A stretch of 64,000 nucleotides of DNA from Sphingomonas sp. Leaf33 (GCF_001421785.1 NZ_LMLB01000001.1:1730786-1794785), one strand, 5' to 3'. Shown: positions 8,605-17,965, numbered from the stretch's first letter. Notes: generated by a model from the sequence alone, not told the origin. Translations and numbers: made by a program.

Positions 8605-9830
8605 ATCTCGACTCCCAGCGCCTCGGCGACGGTGAAGATGTCCTTGTCGCCGCGTCCGCACAGGTTCGCCAGGATCACCTGGTCTCGGTTCATTTCGCGC
8701 GCGCGTTTGGTGACGGCGGCGATGGCGTGGCTGGGCTCCAGCGCGGGGATGATGCCTTCGGTGCGGCAGAGCAGCTGGAAGGCGTCGAGCGCTTCGGTGT
8801 CGGTGATGGACGTATATTCGACGCGGCCGATGTCCTTTAGCCAGCTATGCTCCGGCCCGATGCCCGGATAATCGAGGCCCGCCGAGATCGAATGCGCCTC
8901 GGCGATCTGGCCATCGTCGTCCTGGAGCAGATACGTCTTGTTGCCGTGAAGCACGCCGGGGAAACCGCCGGCGAGACTCGCGGCGTGCTTCAGCTCCAGG
9001 CCTTCACCCGCCGCCTCGACGCCCAGCATCGCAACGTCGGCGTCGTCGAGAAACGGATGGAACAGCCCGATCGCGTTCGACCCGCCACCGATCGCCGCGA
9101 CCAGCAGGTCGGGCAGGCGCCCTGTGCGCGACAGCATCTGTTCGCGCGCCTCGCGGCCGATCACGCTCTGAAAATCGCGGACCAGTTCAGGGTACGGATG
9201 CGGGCCGGCCGCGGTGCCGATGATGTAAAAGGTGTCGTGAACGTTGGCGACCCAGTCGCGCAGCGCCTCGTTCATCGCGTCCTTCAGCGTCGACGCACCC
9301 GACTTAACTGGCCGGACCTCGGCGCCCAGCAGCTTCATGCGGAACACGTTCGGCGCCTGCCGCTCGACATCCTTCGCGCCCATGAAGATGGTGCAGGGCA
9401 GGCCGAAGCGCGCGCAGACGGTGGCGGTGGCGACGCCGTGCTGGCCCGCACCCGTCTCGGCGATGATCCGTGTCTTGCCCATGCGGCGGGCCAGCAGGAT
9501 CTGGCCGATGCAGTTGTTGATCTTGTGCGCGCCGGTGTGATTCAGCTCGTCGCGCTTGAACCAGACCTCCGCCCCCTTGCCCTCCGGCGCGCTCTCGCGC
9601 AGCGCTTCGGTCAGCCGCTCTGCATAATAGAGCGGGCTCGGGCGGCCGACATAATGTTCGAGCAGGTCGTCGAATTCGGCGGCGAATTCCGGATCGACCT
9701 GCGCCGCACGATATTCGCGCTCCAGGTCCAGGATCAGCGGCATCAGGGTTTCGGCGACATAGCGGCCGCCGTAATCACCGAAATGCCCGCGATCGTCGGG
9801 CTGGGCGCGGAAGGAATTTGGAGCGTTCAT
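8601..9830 (-). CDS. trpB: Tryptophan synthase beta subunit
   Basis: A 409-aa PLP enzyme. The Schiff-base lysine is Lys103 in [10 protein letters not shown], and the phosphate-binding glycine loop GGGSNAIG is present. TrpB condenses indole with serine. The N-terminal [22 protein letters not shown] matches the family (FG.(F/Y)GG). The start overlaps the trpF stop as ATGA, and the stop overlaps the GTG of orf73. Length and motifs are normal. Confidence 0.97.
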   Translation of the reverse strand: MNAPNSFRAQPDDRGHFGDYGGRYVAETLMPLILDLEREYRAAQVDPEFAAEFDDLLEHYVGRPSPLYYAERLTEALRESAPEGKGAEVWFKRDELNHTGAHKINNCIGQILLARRMGKTRIIAETGAGQHGVATATVCARFGLPCTIFMGAKDVERQAPNVFRMKLLGAEVRPVKSGASTLKDAMNEALRDWVANVHDTFYIIGTAAGPHPYPELVRDFQSVIGREAREQMLSRTGRLPDLLVAAIGGGSNAIGLFHPFLDDADVAMLGVEAAGEGLELKHAASLAGGFPGVLHGNKTYLLQDDDGQIAEAHSISAGLDYPGIGPEHSWLKDIGRVEYTSITDTEALDAFQLLCRTEGIIPALEPSHAIAAVTKRAREMNRDQVILANLCGRGDKDIFTVAEALGVEM

Positions 9831-10465
9831 AAGTGCAGAACCGCTTGGAGGAAGCGCGCGATCCTGTCCACATCCTTCACGCCGGGCGCGCTTTCGACGC
9901 CGGAGGATACATCGACCAAGGTGGCCCCGGTACGACCGACCGCGGCGGCGACATTGTCCGGATCGAGCCCGCCCGACAGCGCCCAGGGCAGGGGATGGCT
10001 GTAGCCGTCGAGCAACGCCCAGTCGAAGCGCAGGCCCATGCCGCCGGGCAGCGCCGCGCCCTCGGGTGTCTTGGCATCATACAGGATACGGTCGGCGGCG
10101 CCGACGAAGCCGCGCGCCGCGGCGAGATCGGTACGCGTCTTGACAGCGACGGCCGCCCACGTCTCCAGCCCGGTGCGGCGCTTCAGCGCGGCGACGCGGT
10201 CTGGCGCGGTCCTGTGCAGTTGCAGGACGTCGAGCGCACCCGCCGATACCGCCGCGTCGACCAGCGAATCGTCCGGATCGACGAACACGCCGACAACGCC
10301 GACATGGCCGGGGACTCGGGCCGCAAGCCCCCGAGCGCGGTCGAAATCAACATCGCGCGGGCTGGGCGGAAAGAAGACGAGCCCAATGTGCCGCGCGCCG
10401 TAGCGGACGGCGGCATCCAGCGTGTCCGGCGTAGACAGGCCGCAGATCTTGGCAGTGACCGACAT
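9827..10465 (-). CDS. trpF: Phosphoribosylanthranilate isomerase
   Basis: The start is taken at [10 protein letters not shown], giving 212 aa. KICGL carries the catalytic cysteine (Cys8), and GLDPDN and SSGVE near the C-terminus form the phosphate-binding loops of the (beta/alpha)8 barrel. The enzyme performs the Amadori rearrangement in tryptophan synthesis. It is the first trp gene of the run, 22 bp downstream of an acetyltransferase gene, so the transcript may begin further upstream. Confidence 0.95.
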   Translation of the reverse strand: MSVTAKICGLSTPDTLDAAVRYGARHIGLVFFPPSPRDVDFDRARGLAARVPGHVGVVGVFVDPDDSLVDAAVSAGALDVLQLHRTAPDRVAALKRRTGLETWAAVAVKTRTDLAAARGFVGAADRILYDAKTPEGAALPGGMGLRFDWALLDGYSHPLPWALSGGLDPDNVAAAVGRTGATLVDVSSGVESAPGVKDVDRIARFLQAVLHL

Positions 10466-10487
10466 GGTGGCGCCAATGCCGCGCCCG

Positions 10488-11015
10488 TCACCCGCGGGCA
10501 AGCACCGGCAGCGGCTTTTCGAGAACCGTCATGAAGAGCGGCGGGTCTAGTGGAATGGGAAAGTCGCGTGTCTCACCGGTCACGCGGTACCCGCGCCGCA
10601 GATAATAGGCGATCAGTTCGGCGCGGCTCTCGATGACGGTCATCTCGATCCGGTCGGCGCCGAACGCGGCCGCGGCGGTCCGTTCAGCCGCGACGATCAG
10701 GCGTCGGCCGATGCCGGCGGCTTGCAGTTCGGGCTCGACGCACAACTGGCCGAGATAGGCGAGCCCGCGGCCTCGGTCGGCCACCGCGACGCACCCGACC
10801 GCGCGCGCGCCGAGCCAAGCCGAGAGCAGTCGCTGGCGGGAATCGCCCAGGATCGCGGTCAGCACGTCGAACGATGTGCGCGGGCCGTTCAGCAGATCGG
10901 CCTCGTGCGTCCACCCGCGCCGCGCCGTCTCGCCGCGATAGGCCCGCTCGATCACCGGGTGCAGATGGGTCAGTTCGGCGAAGGACGTGCCGCGAATCGC
11001 CAGGGGGTTCCACAT
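10488..11015 (-). CDS. GNAT-family N-acetyltransferase
   Basis: A 175-aa protein starting MWNPLAIRG. The long upstream extension of the open frame is antisense-like composition and is discarded. The acetyl-CoA loop is visible as QAAGIGRRLI (Q/R-x-x-G-x-G/A) after the YLGQLCVEPELQ strand, and YYLRRGYRVTGE marks the end of the fold. The substrate is unknown, and both small-molecule and protein targets are possible. It sits 22 bp before trpF and could be co-transcribed with it. Confidence 0.85.
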   Translation of the reverse strand: MWNPLAIRGTSFAELTHLHPVIERAYRGETARRGWTHEADLLNGPRTSFDVLTAILGDSRQRLLSAWLGARAVGCVAVADRGRGLAYLGQLCVEPELQAAGIGRRLIVAAERTAAAAFGADRIEMTVIESRAELIAYYLRRGYRVTGETRDFPIPLDPPLFMTVLEKPLPVLARG

Positions 11016-11077
11016 GATGCCGTCAGGATGTTGCGCCGCGCTGCGCGCTGCAAGTCCCGACGAGCGCGCGCGCCGAT

Positions 11078-11917
11078 TCAGCGGGTGCAGGGTCCCAGCG
11101 CGGACAGCACGAAGGCATAGTCTTCGCGCGCGATCGCTGCATCGGCCGGCTCCATCGCCGCGACCGACCGGTCGGGAAGGGTCTGCGGCAGGCCGCAGGC
11201 GAGGCGGTACCACAGCAGCGTGTCGCGCGGCGGCGGGGCGGCGGCCTCGTCGACGATCTCGCTCAGCGCAACGGCCCAGCGCGGCTGCTCGCCGGGGCGG
11301 CGCAGGATCGACAGCGACACCGGGCGGCCGTCGGCGGTGGTGAGGAAGATCTGCGTCTCGCCTTCGCCCGGCAGCGACCCGGCGACGTGGAAGGCATTCC
11401 CGACCGCGCGAATCTCGGGCGGGGCGTCGGTGGCGACCACTTCGCGCGCGATCCCGCGGACCTGGGCGTCGAGCGCGGGCGTCCACGGCTGCTGGCCGTT
11501 CGCGCCGATCAGTTGGATCTCGCCCGGGCGGCCGGGCACGCCACGCGCGAACAGCAGCACGCGCGCTTTTTTCAGCCTGGGCGCCTTGCCGCGTGCGTCG
11601 AGCGGCAGATCGGCGAGATAGGCAACCTGCGCGGACACCTGCGCGGGTCCGCGAATCAGCGCGCCGACATCGGCGACGACATAGAAGCGCACGAATCCCG
11701 GACGGACATCGAGCGCTTCGGCCGGTTTCAATTTCTGCGCATCGCGGATCGTCGCATCGATCAACAATGGGGCTTCGAGCACGCGACCGGCGACCGCCGC
11801 ATACGGCGCGGCGGGCTGTCCGACGGGTGCCACGATCTGGGCACTTTGCGTCGGAAATGCGGCAGATACAGCCAGAATGAGCGCGATCGCGGTGCGAGCG
11901 GGAATACGGGTCGGCAT
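11078..11917 (-). CDS. Secreted protein of unknown function
   Basis: The start at MPTRIPARTAIALILAVSAA gives a 279-aa protein with a good signal peptide, probably cleaved near residue 25. The mature part has no transmembrane segment. It is Pro/Ala-rich, with an RVLLFARGVPGRPGEIQLI segment, a segment reading FHVAGSLPGEGETQIFLTT, and two Cys (one in RLACGL and one near the C-terminus) that could form a disulfide. I do not recognise a family. It is divergent from tonB across 240 bp and 62 bp upstream of the GNAT gene on the same strand. Confidence 0.75.
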   Translation of the reverse strand: MPTRIPARTAIALILAVSAAFPTQSAQIVAPVGQPAAPYAAVAGRVLEAPLLIDATIRDAQKLKPAEALDVRPGFVRFYVVADVGALIRGPAQVSAQVAYLADLPLDARGKAPRLKKARVLLFARGVPGRPGEIQLIGANGQQPWTPALDAQVRGIAREVVATDAPPEIRAVGNAFHVAGSLPGEGETQIFLTTADGRPVSLSILRRPGEQPRWAVALSEIVDEAAAPPPRDTLLWYRLACGLPQTLPDRSVAAMEPADAAIAREDYAFVLSALGPCTR

Positions 11918-12157
11918 GATCGAAAGCGTTAGCGCGAGAGCCCTGAACGATACAGAAATAAGTTTGTCCTTTTTCGTCCGTATGTTTGTTGCGCCCGACA
12001 AAGCGTTTGCACCATGGGAACCATGTGATAGAGCCACATGGCCCTGTCGCGCGATGGCATAACGTCTGCGGCAGAAGGTAGGCAGTGGTAGAGGACGCAG
12101 ACATCGCGTGCATGCCGCCGCCCGCCTCAGTCAGTCATGAGGGAGTTTCGTAGCTGA
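11918..12157. other. Divergent intergenic region, secreted unknown / tonB
   Basis: 240 bp separate the starts of the secreted protein (minus) and tonB (plus), and promoters for both should lie here. The tonB ribosome-binding site is ATGAGGGAG, about 14 nt before the ATG. I looked for a Fur-type iron box and did not find a convincing one. No ORF with coding character was seen. Confidence 0.5.
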
Positions 12158-12841
12158 ATGGCCTACGCTGACAAGAATATGAGCGGGAGCAGGGTGGTGG
12201 CGCTAGTCATCGTCGCCCTGATTCACGCCGTGATAGGCTACGCCTTTGTGACAGGCCTTGCTTATCAGTACATCAAGAAGACCCAGGAAAAGCTGACGAC
12301 GTTCGAGGTCGAGGAACCGCCGCCCCCGCCGGAGGAGGTGCCTCCGCCGCCGCCGCCGCCGGACCAGCCGTCGACTCCGCCGCCGCCGGTCCTCGTCACC
12401 CCGCCGCCGATCGTTCAGACGGTCGCCCCGCCGGTGGTGATGCAGGCACAGACGACGCCGCCGCCGGCCTACACCGCGCCGCCGCCGGCTCCGCCTGCGC
12501 CGCCCGCACCGCCGGCCCCGCCTGCACCGCCGGCCCCGCCGCGGATCAGCCAGAAGGCTGGTCTGAAGGGAAATCCGGGTCAGTTCTTCGGTGCGGACAA
12601 CTACCCGCCCACCGCGCGCCGCGAGGGTGCGGAGGGTCGTGTGGTCGCCGCGCTGACCGTGGGCGTCGACGGTCGCGTGACCGATTGCCGCGTGACATCG
12701 TCGAGCGGCAACCGCGATCTCGACGATACCACGTGCCGGATCGCGCGCAGTCGGGTTCGCTTCACGCCGGCAAAGGACGACTCGGGTAACCCCGTTGCGT
12801 CGACCTTCACGCTGCCGGTGAAGTGGCAGCTGGAACAGTAA
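12158..12841 (+). CDS. tonB: Energy transducer TonB
   Basis: A 227-aa protein. It has a short N-terminal stretch and a signal-anchor helix (residues about 11-32), then a long Pro/Glu then Pro/Ala/Val periplasmic spacer (about 48-128), and a C-terminal TonB domain (about 140-227) with YPPTARREGAEGRV. Two Cys in the C-terminal domain (DCRV and TTCRI) may form a disulfide. TonB spans the periplasm and transfers proton-motive energy from ExbB/ExbD to outer-membrane receptors. It is the first gene of the Ton operon. Confidence 0.95.
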   Translation: MAYADKNMSGSRVVALVIVALIHAVIGYAFVTGLAYQYIKKTQEKLTTFEVEEPPPPPEEVPPPPPPPDQPSTPPPPVLVTPPPIVQTVAPPVVMQAQTTPPPAYTAPPPAPPAPPAPPAPPAPPAPPRISQKAGLKGNPGQFFGADNYPPTARREGAEGRVVAALTVGVDGRVTDCRVTSSSGNRDLDDTTCRIARSRVRFTPAKDDSGNPVASTFTLPVKWQLEQ

Positions 12842-12848
12842 GGACCGC

Positions 12849-12870
12849 GCCGGTGCGATCGCGCACCGGC
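12849..12870 (+). other. GC hairpin between tonB and exbB
   Basis: GCCGGTGCG-ATCG-CGCACCGGC is a perfect 9-bp stem with a 4-nt loop, 8 bp after the tonB stop. No T-run follows, so it is probably not a terminator. It may be an mRNA-stability or processing element in the operon. Confidence 0.6.
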
Positions 12871-12926
12871 CGATCCACCTCGAATTCTCATTCAGATACG
12901 CTTTTCGTAAAAGGACCAACCGAGCA

Positions 12927-13733
12927 ATGATCACCACCATTCTCGCCGCGGCAACCAAGGGCGCGGCAGCGGGCGAAAACCCGTACGGCCTTTGGGCGGC
13001 ACTGGAACAGGGCGGCACGATCGCCTGGACCGTGTTCCTCATCCTCTGCGCCTTCTCGATCGTTTCGTTCTACATCATGTTCACGAAGCTGTTCGAGCAG
13101 CAGAAGGTCATCAACCAGGCCAAGCGCGTTCGCACCGGCTTCTGGAACTCGACCTCGCTGCGCGAAGGCGCCGCCAAGCTCGAGAAGAACTCGGCCTATC
13201 GCCAGATCGTCGACGACGGCCTGCAGGCGCAGGACCAGCACACCAAGCTGACCGACCCGGTCGAGGCGCATGACTGGCTGCACGGCTCGCTCGCGCGCTC
13301 GGAAGCGGCGATCAACGCCAAGCTCGGCACCGGCCTGGCTTTCCTCGCGACCGTCGGCGCGACCGCGCCGTTCATCGGTCTGTTCGGTACGGTTATCGGC
13401 ATCTATCGCGCGCTCATCAAGATCGGCGCCGCCGGTCAGGCGTCGATCGACGCGGTCGCCGGCCCGGTCGGTGAGGCTCTCATCATGACCGCGCTGGGTC
13501 TGGCCGTCGCCGTTCCGGCGGTGCTTGCCTACAACTGGCTGCAGCGTCGCAACAAGACGATCCAGGAGGATCTGTCGGCCTTCTCAAACGACGTCCTCGG
13601 CTTCCTTGCATCGAACGGCGCGGTTCGTCCGACGTCGGCCGCCAAGGGTGCGCCTGCCAAGCCCGCCGCTCCGGTGAAGCCGGCAGCGACGACGACCGCC
13701 GGCCAGACCGGTGGCGTTCAGACCAAGGCGTAA
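12927..13733 (+). CDS. exbB: ExbB-type proton channel subunit (MotA/TolQ/ExbB)
   Basis: A 268-aa protein with three membrane spans: one near residues 30-52, and two in the MotA/TolQ/ExbB domain near 135-165 and 175-205. The signature GLFGTVIGIYRALIKIG and the GPVGEALIMTALGLAVAVPAVLAYN helix are typical. The C-terminal tail is Pro/Ala/Lys-rich. It forms the pentameric inner-membrane channel that works with ExbD and TonB. RBS-like AAAAGGACC lies upstream. Confidence 0.95.
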   Translation: MITTILAAATKGAAAGENPYGLWAALEQGGTIAWTVFLILCAFSIVSFYIMFTKLFEQQKVINQAKRVRTGFWNSTSLREGAAKLEKNSAYRQIVDDGLQAQDQHTKLTDPVEAHDWLHGSLARSEAAINAKLGTGLAFLATVGATAPFIGLFGTVIGIYRALIKIGAAGQASIDAVAGPVGEALIMTALGLAVAVPAVLAYNWLQRRNKTIQEDLSAFSNDVLGFLASNGAVRPTSAAKGAPAKPAAPVKPAATTTAGQTGGVQTKA

Positions 13734-13741
13734 GCGTGTCA

Positions 13742-13775
13742 CCGGGGTCGCGTGGCGGATGCCGTGCGACCCCGG
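13742..13775 (+). other. Strong GC hairpin between exbB and exbD
   Basis: The arms CCGGGGTCGC and GCGACCCCGG are perfectly complementary and extend inward with two G-U pairs to a 15-bp stem with loop GGAT. It starts 8 nt after the exbB stop. It has no T-run, so it is more likely a 3'-protecting or processing hairpin that could raise exbB mRNA over exbD. Confidence 0.6.
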
Positions 13776-13837
13776 ATCACCCGGACCGGGCCCGCACGGG
13801 GCCGCGACGGGGCCAAGTAGAATAGGAAAATCTCGCA

Positions 13838-14314
13838 ATGGCGATGAGTGCAGGTGGCGGTGAAGACTCCACCCCCATGTCGGACATCAACACGACGCCG
13901 CTCGTCGACGTCATGCTGGTGCTCCTCATCATCTTCCTGATCGCGGTTCCGGTCGTGATCCAGTCGATCCCTCTGACGCTGCCGAAGGTGGCGTACGAGC
14001 CGACGACGACCAAGCCCGAGAACGTCCTGCTGTCGGTTACCGGCAGCGGCGATACCTGCCAGGTCGTCTGGGGCATGACCCCGGTGACCAGCAAGGAACT
14101 GCTCGATCGTGGTGTCACCAAGCTGAAGGGCGTCGTCGATCGTCTGGGATCGAGCATTACGCCCGACGACATTCCCGAAGTACACATCCGCGGCGACGTG
14201 AACACGCCGTACCGGTGCATCGGCGGCGCGGTCTACACGATGCAGTCGGCGGGCTATGCCAAGGTCGGCTTCATTTCCGAACCGCCAGCCGGCACCGGCA
14301 CGGTTCGCCAGTAA
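13838..14314 (+). CDS. exbD: ExbD/TolR biopolymer transport protein (first copy)
   Basis: A 158-aa protein: short cytoplasmic N-terminus, one transmembrane helix (about residues 23-45) preceded by the conserved NTTPLVDVMLVLLIIF with the proton-coupling Asp, then a periplasmic domain. Two Cys (DTCQVVWG and PYRCIGG) in the periplasmic part could pair. Together with ExbB and the second ExbD it converts proton-motive force into TonB movement. Confidence 0.94.
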   Translation: MAMSAGGGEDSTPMSDINTTPLVDVMLVLLIIFLIAVPVVIQSIPLTLPKVAYEPTTTKPENVLLSVTGSGDTCQVVWGMTPVTSKELLDRGVTKLKGVVDRLGSSITPDDIPEVHIRGDVNTPYRCIGGAVYTMQSAGYAKVGFISEPPAGTGTVRQ

Positions 14315-14346
14315 GCCGTGCGCGACCAGTCTAGGAGTATTTTGAT

Positions 14347-14772
14347 ATGGCTATGAGCGGCGGCAAGGACGACGGCGAGCCGATGATGGAAATGAACACG
14401 ACGCCGTTGATCGACGTCATGCTCGTTCTCCTCATCATGTTCATCATCACGATCCCGATCCAGACGCATGCTGTGAAGGTCGACCTTCCGCAGAATTCGC
14501 AGCAGAACCAGCCTTTGATCGATTCGGAGAAGAACACGCTCACGATCGATCCGCAGGGCTCGACCTACTGGAACGGCGCCCCGATCGACGAAGTCACGCT
14601 GCGCCAGTATCTCGACCGCACGGTCGTGATGGCACCGCAGCCGGAACTGCATTTCCGTCCGGATCCGCAGGCACGGTACGAGAAGGTCGATCAGGTTCTC
14701 GCGATCATCAAGCGCGCGAATGTGTCGAAGCTCGGCTTCGTCGGCAACGAACAGTATCGCACCGCATTCTGA
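14347..14772 (+). CDS. exbD: ExbD/TolR biopolymer transport protein (second copy)
   Basis: A 141-aa paralogue of the preceding gene, with the same NTTPLIDVMLVLLIMF segment and its essential Asp. The periplasmic part differs: no Cys, and YLDRTVVMAPQPELHFRPD is conserved in this subtype. Tandem, divergent exbD copies are usual in sphingomonads and xanthomonads and may serve different receptors or form heterodimers. A Rho-independent terminator follows 31 bp after the stop. Confidence 0.93.
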   Translation: MAMSGGKDDGEPMMEMNTTPLIDVMLVLLIMFIITIPIQTHAVKVDLPQNSQQNQPLIDSEKNTLTIDPQGSTYWNGAPIDEVTLRQYLDRTVVMAPQPELHFRPDPQARYEKVDQVLAIIKRANVSKLGFVGNEQYRTAF

Positions 14773-14802
14773 TCTTATCGGTTGCGCGGCGCGATGCCGA
14801 AG

Positions 14803-14831
14803 AAGGGGTGGCTGCGGCCGCCCCTTTTTTT
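14803..14831 (+). terminator. Rho-independent terminator of the tonB-exbBD operon
   Basis: GGGGTGGC-TGCG-GCCGCCCC forms an 8-bp stem with one G-U pair, directly followed by seven T. It is placed between the second exbD and the DUF1467 gene. Confidence 0.9.
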
Positions 14832-14892
14832 ATGCCCACGACGCACGTGACGATTGTGGGCAACGTCGCGATTCCGCTCTAGGGACGGCACC

Positions 14893-15171
14893 ATGCGTTG
14901 GACATCCGCCCTGGCCATCTACGTCCTGTTCTGGGCGTTCTCCGTCTTCCTGGTCCTCCCCTTCGACGTGCGGACGACGGACGAGGTCGAGGGCGCGCGC
15001 ATCCCAGGGCAAGCCGACAGCGCGCCGCATCAGTTTCCCGCCGCCCGCATCGCGCTGCGCGTCACCGTCGTGGCGACGGTGTTGTTCGGCATCTATTACC
15101 TGAACTACGTCAATGGCTGGGTGACGCCCGACATGCTCGACTGGACGAGCGGCGAAAACGCTACGGGGTGA
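14893..15171 (+). CDS. DUF1467 family membrane protein
   Basis: The start at MRWTSALAIYV gives 92 aa, with two transmembrane spans (about 4-22 and 53-72) around a soluble loop. The FSVFLVLPFDVRTTDE segment, followed by the second span and a short VNGWVTPDMLDW tail, fits the DUF1467 family of alphaproteobacteria. Its function is unknown. It follows the Ton operon terminator and overlaps the M28 peptidase gene tail-to-tail by 11 bp. Confidence 0.8.
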   Translation: MRWTSALAIYVLFWAFSVFLVLPFDVRTTDEVEGARIPGQADSAPHQFPAARIALRVTVVATVLFGIYYLNYVNGWVTPDMLDWTSGENATG

Positions 15172-16657
15172 GTCCCAGCTGCGTCCGGCCACTCGGTTTC
15201 CACGCCGGCGCCGCGGGCTGGTCGGCGACGCGCTCGACCAGGGTGTAGAAGAAGCGGTTGAAATCCGCGGCCGCCTGCCAGTCGATCGCCTGGCGGGGAT
15301 CGTCCTTCGGGGTATGATAGCCGGTGACGTACCACTGCCGATAGATGCGCTCGCTCTCGCTGCCCGGGCGATAGCCGAACACGAAGCTGGTCGCGGGCAC
15401 GCCGGCCTGCAGGAACGGCCAGTGATCCGATCGGCGCAGCAGGTTGCGTTCGGGCTCCGGATCGGATTGCACGGCGATGCCCATCCCGGCGGCGACCGCG
15501 CGCGCATCGTCGCCCAGCGTCGTCGCATCCACGGCGTGGACCGTCAGCAGCTTCAGCGGAAAGATCGGCCGCAACTGGTCCAGGTTGATGTTCGCCGCCA
15601 TGCGCGCGCGCGGAATCGGCGGGTGATCCAGGAACCAGCGGGTGCCCAGCAGCCCCTTCTCCTCGCCCGTCACGATCGCGAATACGATCGGCCGGCGAAA
15701 GCCCGTGCCACCGCGCCGCTCGGCCAGTCGCACCAACAGCGCGACATAGGCGGCATCGTCGAGTGTCCCGTTATACAGCCCGTCGCCATCGACGGGTGTG
15801 CCATGCCCGTAACCATCAAGGTGCGCGGTAAGCACGATCGCCTGGTCCGCCAGTGCCGGATCGCTGCCGGGCAGGATGCCGAGCACGTTCGACGCGCCGA
15901 GACTGCGCTGCGTCAGTGTGAACCGCGCGGAGAGGTTCGTGGTCAGGTCGAAGGCGGGCAGGGGGCGCCCGGCGCTGCCTGCGGCGATCAATGCGGCGGC
16001 GTCGCGGCCGCTCCCGGCGAGCACCGTGGCCAGCGCACCAGCGCGCAGTGTCATCTGGGGCAGCGATGCCGGGACGTCCGACCCGCCGCGCAATCGGATT
16101 GCCCGCGCGTAGGCATAGGGCCAGCGCGGCGGCTCGACGGTAAAGCCCGGATCGGCGATGGTGATCAGCCCCTCGGCACCCGCCTTGCGCAGCGCTTCCA
16201 TGCGCTCGGCGGGCGACGGCATCCCCGGTCGCCGCGATCCGTGGCACAGGACGATGCGACCGCGCACATCGCCCAACATGTCGGGCGCGCAATATCCCCG
16301 ATACGACAAGGGATAATCGATCGCCGCAGGCACCTGCCCCGGTGCCGCATAAAGATCGTGCAAAAAGCGGAGCGGACGGCCGCCGGCGGTGATCGTCGCG
16401 CGCGAAATCGCCATCTCCTCCATCGGCACCGGCTGCATCCAGCCGCCGGCCTCGCCCAGCGGTTGAACGCCGGCCTTGGCCAGCCGGGCGGCGACCAGTC
16501 TGGCTGCGGCTTCGTGCCCGGGGCTGCCGACATCGCGGCCGTCCATCGCATCGCTCGACAGCGTCGTCGTCAGCGCCCACCACGCGCGCGTGTCGGGATC
16601 GACGGCGACCGGTGCGGCCTGAAGCAGCAGGGGAGCAATGACGGCGGCGATCGACAC
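15161..16657 (-). CDS. Secreted M28-family zinc aminopeptidase
   Basis: The GTG at 16657 follows GGAGACGCCACC and opens a signal peptide (SIAAVIAPLLLQAAP), giving 498 aa. A PA-like insert (about residues 100-250) precedes the M28 domain. Zinc and catalytic motifs are TAHLDGYGHG (His, Asp), GEEKGLLG (catalytic Glu pair), NINLDQL (Asp) and GYHTPKDD (His). It should remove N-terminal residues from peptides in the periplasm or outside the cell. It is divergent from recA. Confidence 0.88.
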   Translation of the reverse strand: MSIAAVIAPLLLQAAPVAVDPDTRAWWALTTTLSSDAMDGRDVGSPGHEAAARLVAARLAKAGVQPLGEAGGWMQPVPMEEMAISRATITAGGRPLRFLHDLYAAPGQVPAAIDYPLSYRGYCAPDMLGDVRGRIVLCHGSRRPGMPSPAERMEALRKAGAEGLITIADPGFTVEPPRWPYAYARAIRLRGGSDVPASLPQMTLRAGALATVLAGSGRDAAALIAAGSAGRPLPAFDLTTNLSARFTLTQRSLGASNVLGILPGSDPALADQAIVLTAHLDGYGHGTPVDGDGLYNGTLDDAAYVALLVRLAERRGGTGFRRPIVFAIVTGEEKGLLGTRWFLDHPPIPRARMAANINLDQLRPIFPLKLLTVHAVDATTLGDDARAVAAGMGIAVQSDPEPERNLLRRSDHWPFLQAGVPATSFVFGYRPGSESERIYRQWYVTGYHTPKDDPRQAIDWQAAADFNRFFYTLVERVADQPAAPAWKPSGRTQLGLTP

Positions 16658-16724
16658 GGTGGCGTCTCCGAACAGGGGCGGGTCCGAACAGGGGTGGGCG
16701 CCCTGTCTGGCGGATGCGTTCGGA

Positions 16725-16753
16725 TTGAACAAAGAAAATCGATGTTCCATACT
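16725..16753 (+). promoter_or_regulatory. recA promoter (-35 / -10)
   Basis: TTGAAC at 16725-16730 and CATACT at 16748-16753 are spaced by 17 bp, a good sigma-70-type layout. The LexA box overlaps the -10 element. The recA ATG is about 84 bp downstream of the -10. Confidence 0.6.
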
Positions 16754-16758
16754 TGTTC
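16744..16758 (+). promoter_or_regulatory. LexA (SOS) box of recA
   Basis: GTTC-CATACTT-GTTC is an exact alphaproteobacterial LexA site (GTTC-N7-GTTC). It covers the -10 region, so LexA would block RNA polymerase until RecA-stimulated cleavage. Confidence 0.88.
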
Positions 16759-16836
16759 CACAGGAACGTATGTGGTACATGCGTGGTGTAGCGTTGAACA
16801 GGGCGATTGGATGCCCTAGCGGTGGAGCCTCATCAC

Positions 16837-17907
16837 ATGGCAGCGAACCTGAAGGTCATCGACAACAGCATGGCAACCAATTCGGATCGGCAGAAGGCGC
16901 TCGACGCCGCCCTTGCGCAGATCGACCGCGCGTTCGGCAAGGGTTCGGCGATGAAGCTGGGCCAGAAGGAAACGATGCAGGTCGAGGCGATCTCGACCGG
17001 CTCGCTCGGGCTCGATATCGCGCTCGGCGTCGGCGGCCTGCCGCGCGGGCGCGTGATCGAGGTCTATGGCCCCGAATCGTCGGGCAAAACGACGCTGGCG
17101 TTGCACGTCATTGCCGAAGCGCAGAAGAACGGCGGCACGGCGGCGTTCGTCGATGCCGAACACGCACTCGATCCCGTCTATGCCAAGAAGCTGGGCGTCA
17201 ATATCGACGAACTGATCGTGTCGCAGCCGGACACCGGCGAGCAGGCGCTGGAGATCGTCGACACGCTGGTCCGCTCCAACGCGATCGACGTGTTGGTGGT
17301 CGATTCGGTAGCCGCGCTGGTGCCGCGTGCCGAAATCGAGGGCGAGATGGGCGACAGCCACGTCGGCCTGCAGGCGCGCCTGATGTCGCAGAGTTTGCGC
17401 AAGCTGACCGGCTCGATCAGCCGTTCGCGTTGCATGGTGATCTTCATCAACCAGCTGCGCATGAAGATCGGCGTGATGTACGGCAATCCGGAGACGACGA
17501 CGGGCGGCAACGCGCTGAAATTCTACGCCTCGGTCCGCCTCGACATCCGCCGCACCGGGCAGATCAAGGACAAGGACGACATCATCGGCAACGCGACCCG
17601 CGTGAAGGTGGTGAAGAACAAGGTTGCGCCGCCGTTCAAGCAGGTCGAATTCGACATCATGTACGGTGAAGGCATTTCAAAGATCGGCGAGATCCTCGAC
17701 CTTGGCGTGAAGGCGGGGCTGGTCGAGAAGTCGGGTGCGTGGTTCAGCTACGACAGCATCCGCATCGGCCAGGGTCGTGAGAATTCTAAGACGTTCCTGA
17801 AGGACAATCCGGAACTCACCGAGCGTCTGGAAAAGGCTATTCGCCAGCGCACCGAAAAGGTCGCCGAGGAAATGATGACCGGCCCCGATGCCGAGGACGA
17901 TGTCTGA
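16837..17907 (+). CDS. recA: Recombinase RecA
   Basis: I choose the ATG at 16837 ([10 protein letters not shown], 356 aa), which has GGTGGAG about 11 nt upstream, over an upstream TTG that would add ten residues. The Walker A motif GPESSGKTT is at 78-86, and [22 protein letters not shown] forms the DNA-binding L2 region. RecA performs strand exchange and activates LexA self-cleavage. The acidic C-terminal tail (PDAEDDV) is normal. It is regulated by the LexA box upstream and followed by a terminator. Confidence 0.98.
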   Translation: MAANLKVIDNSMATNSDRQKALDAALAQIDRAFGKGSAMKLGQKETMQVEAISTGSLGLDIALGVGGLPRGRVIEVYGPESSGKTTLALHVIAEAQKNGGTAAFVDAEHALDPVYAKKLGVNIDELIVSQPDTGEQALEIVDTLVRSNAIDVLVVDSVAALVPRAEIEGEMGDSHVGLQARLMSQSLRKLTGSISRSRCMVIFINQLRMKIGVMYGNPETTTGGNALKFYASVRLDIRRTGQIKDKDDIIGNATRVKVVKNKVAPPFKQVEFDIMYGEGISKIGEILDLGVKAGLVEKSGAWFSYDSIRIGQGRENSKTFLKDNPELTERLEKAIRQRTEKVAEEMMTGPDAEDDV

Positions 17908-17965
17908 TCGGTCCTGCCGGTCACCGCAGCGCCCGGCCGGTCGCCGGGCAGATGCGCGTCATGAT

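Noticed and set aside
11016..12113. N-terminal extension of the GNAT frame
   Set aside because: The extra 366 codons cover the secreted protein in another frame, are extremely Arg-rich and end at the natural MWNPLAIRG start.
11918..12157. Fur box before the Ton operon
   Set aside because: Expected from biology, but no dyad close to the consensus could be found by reading.
16801..16836. Upstream TTG start for recA
   Set aside because: It would add ten non-conserved residues; the ATG at 16837 has the better Shine-Dalgarno and family start.
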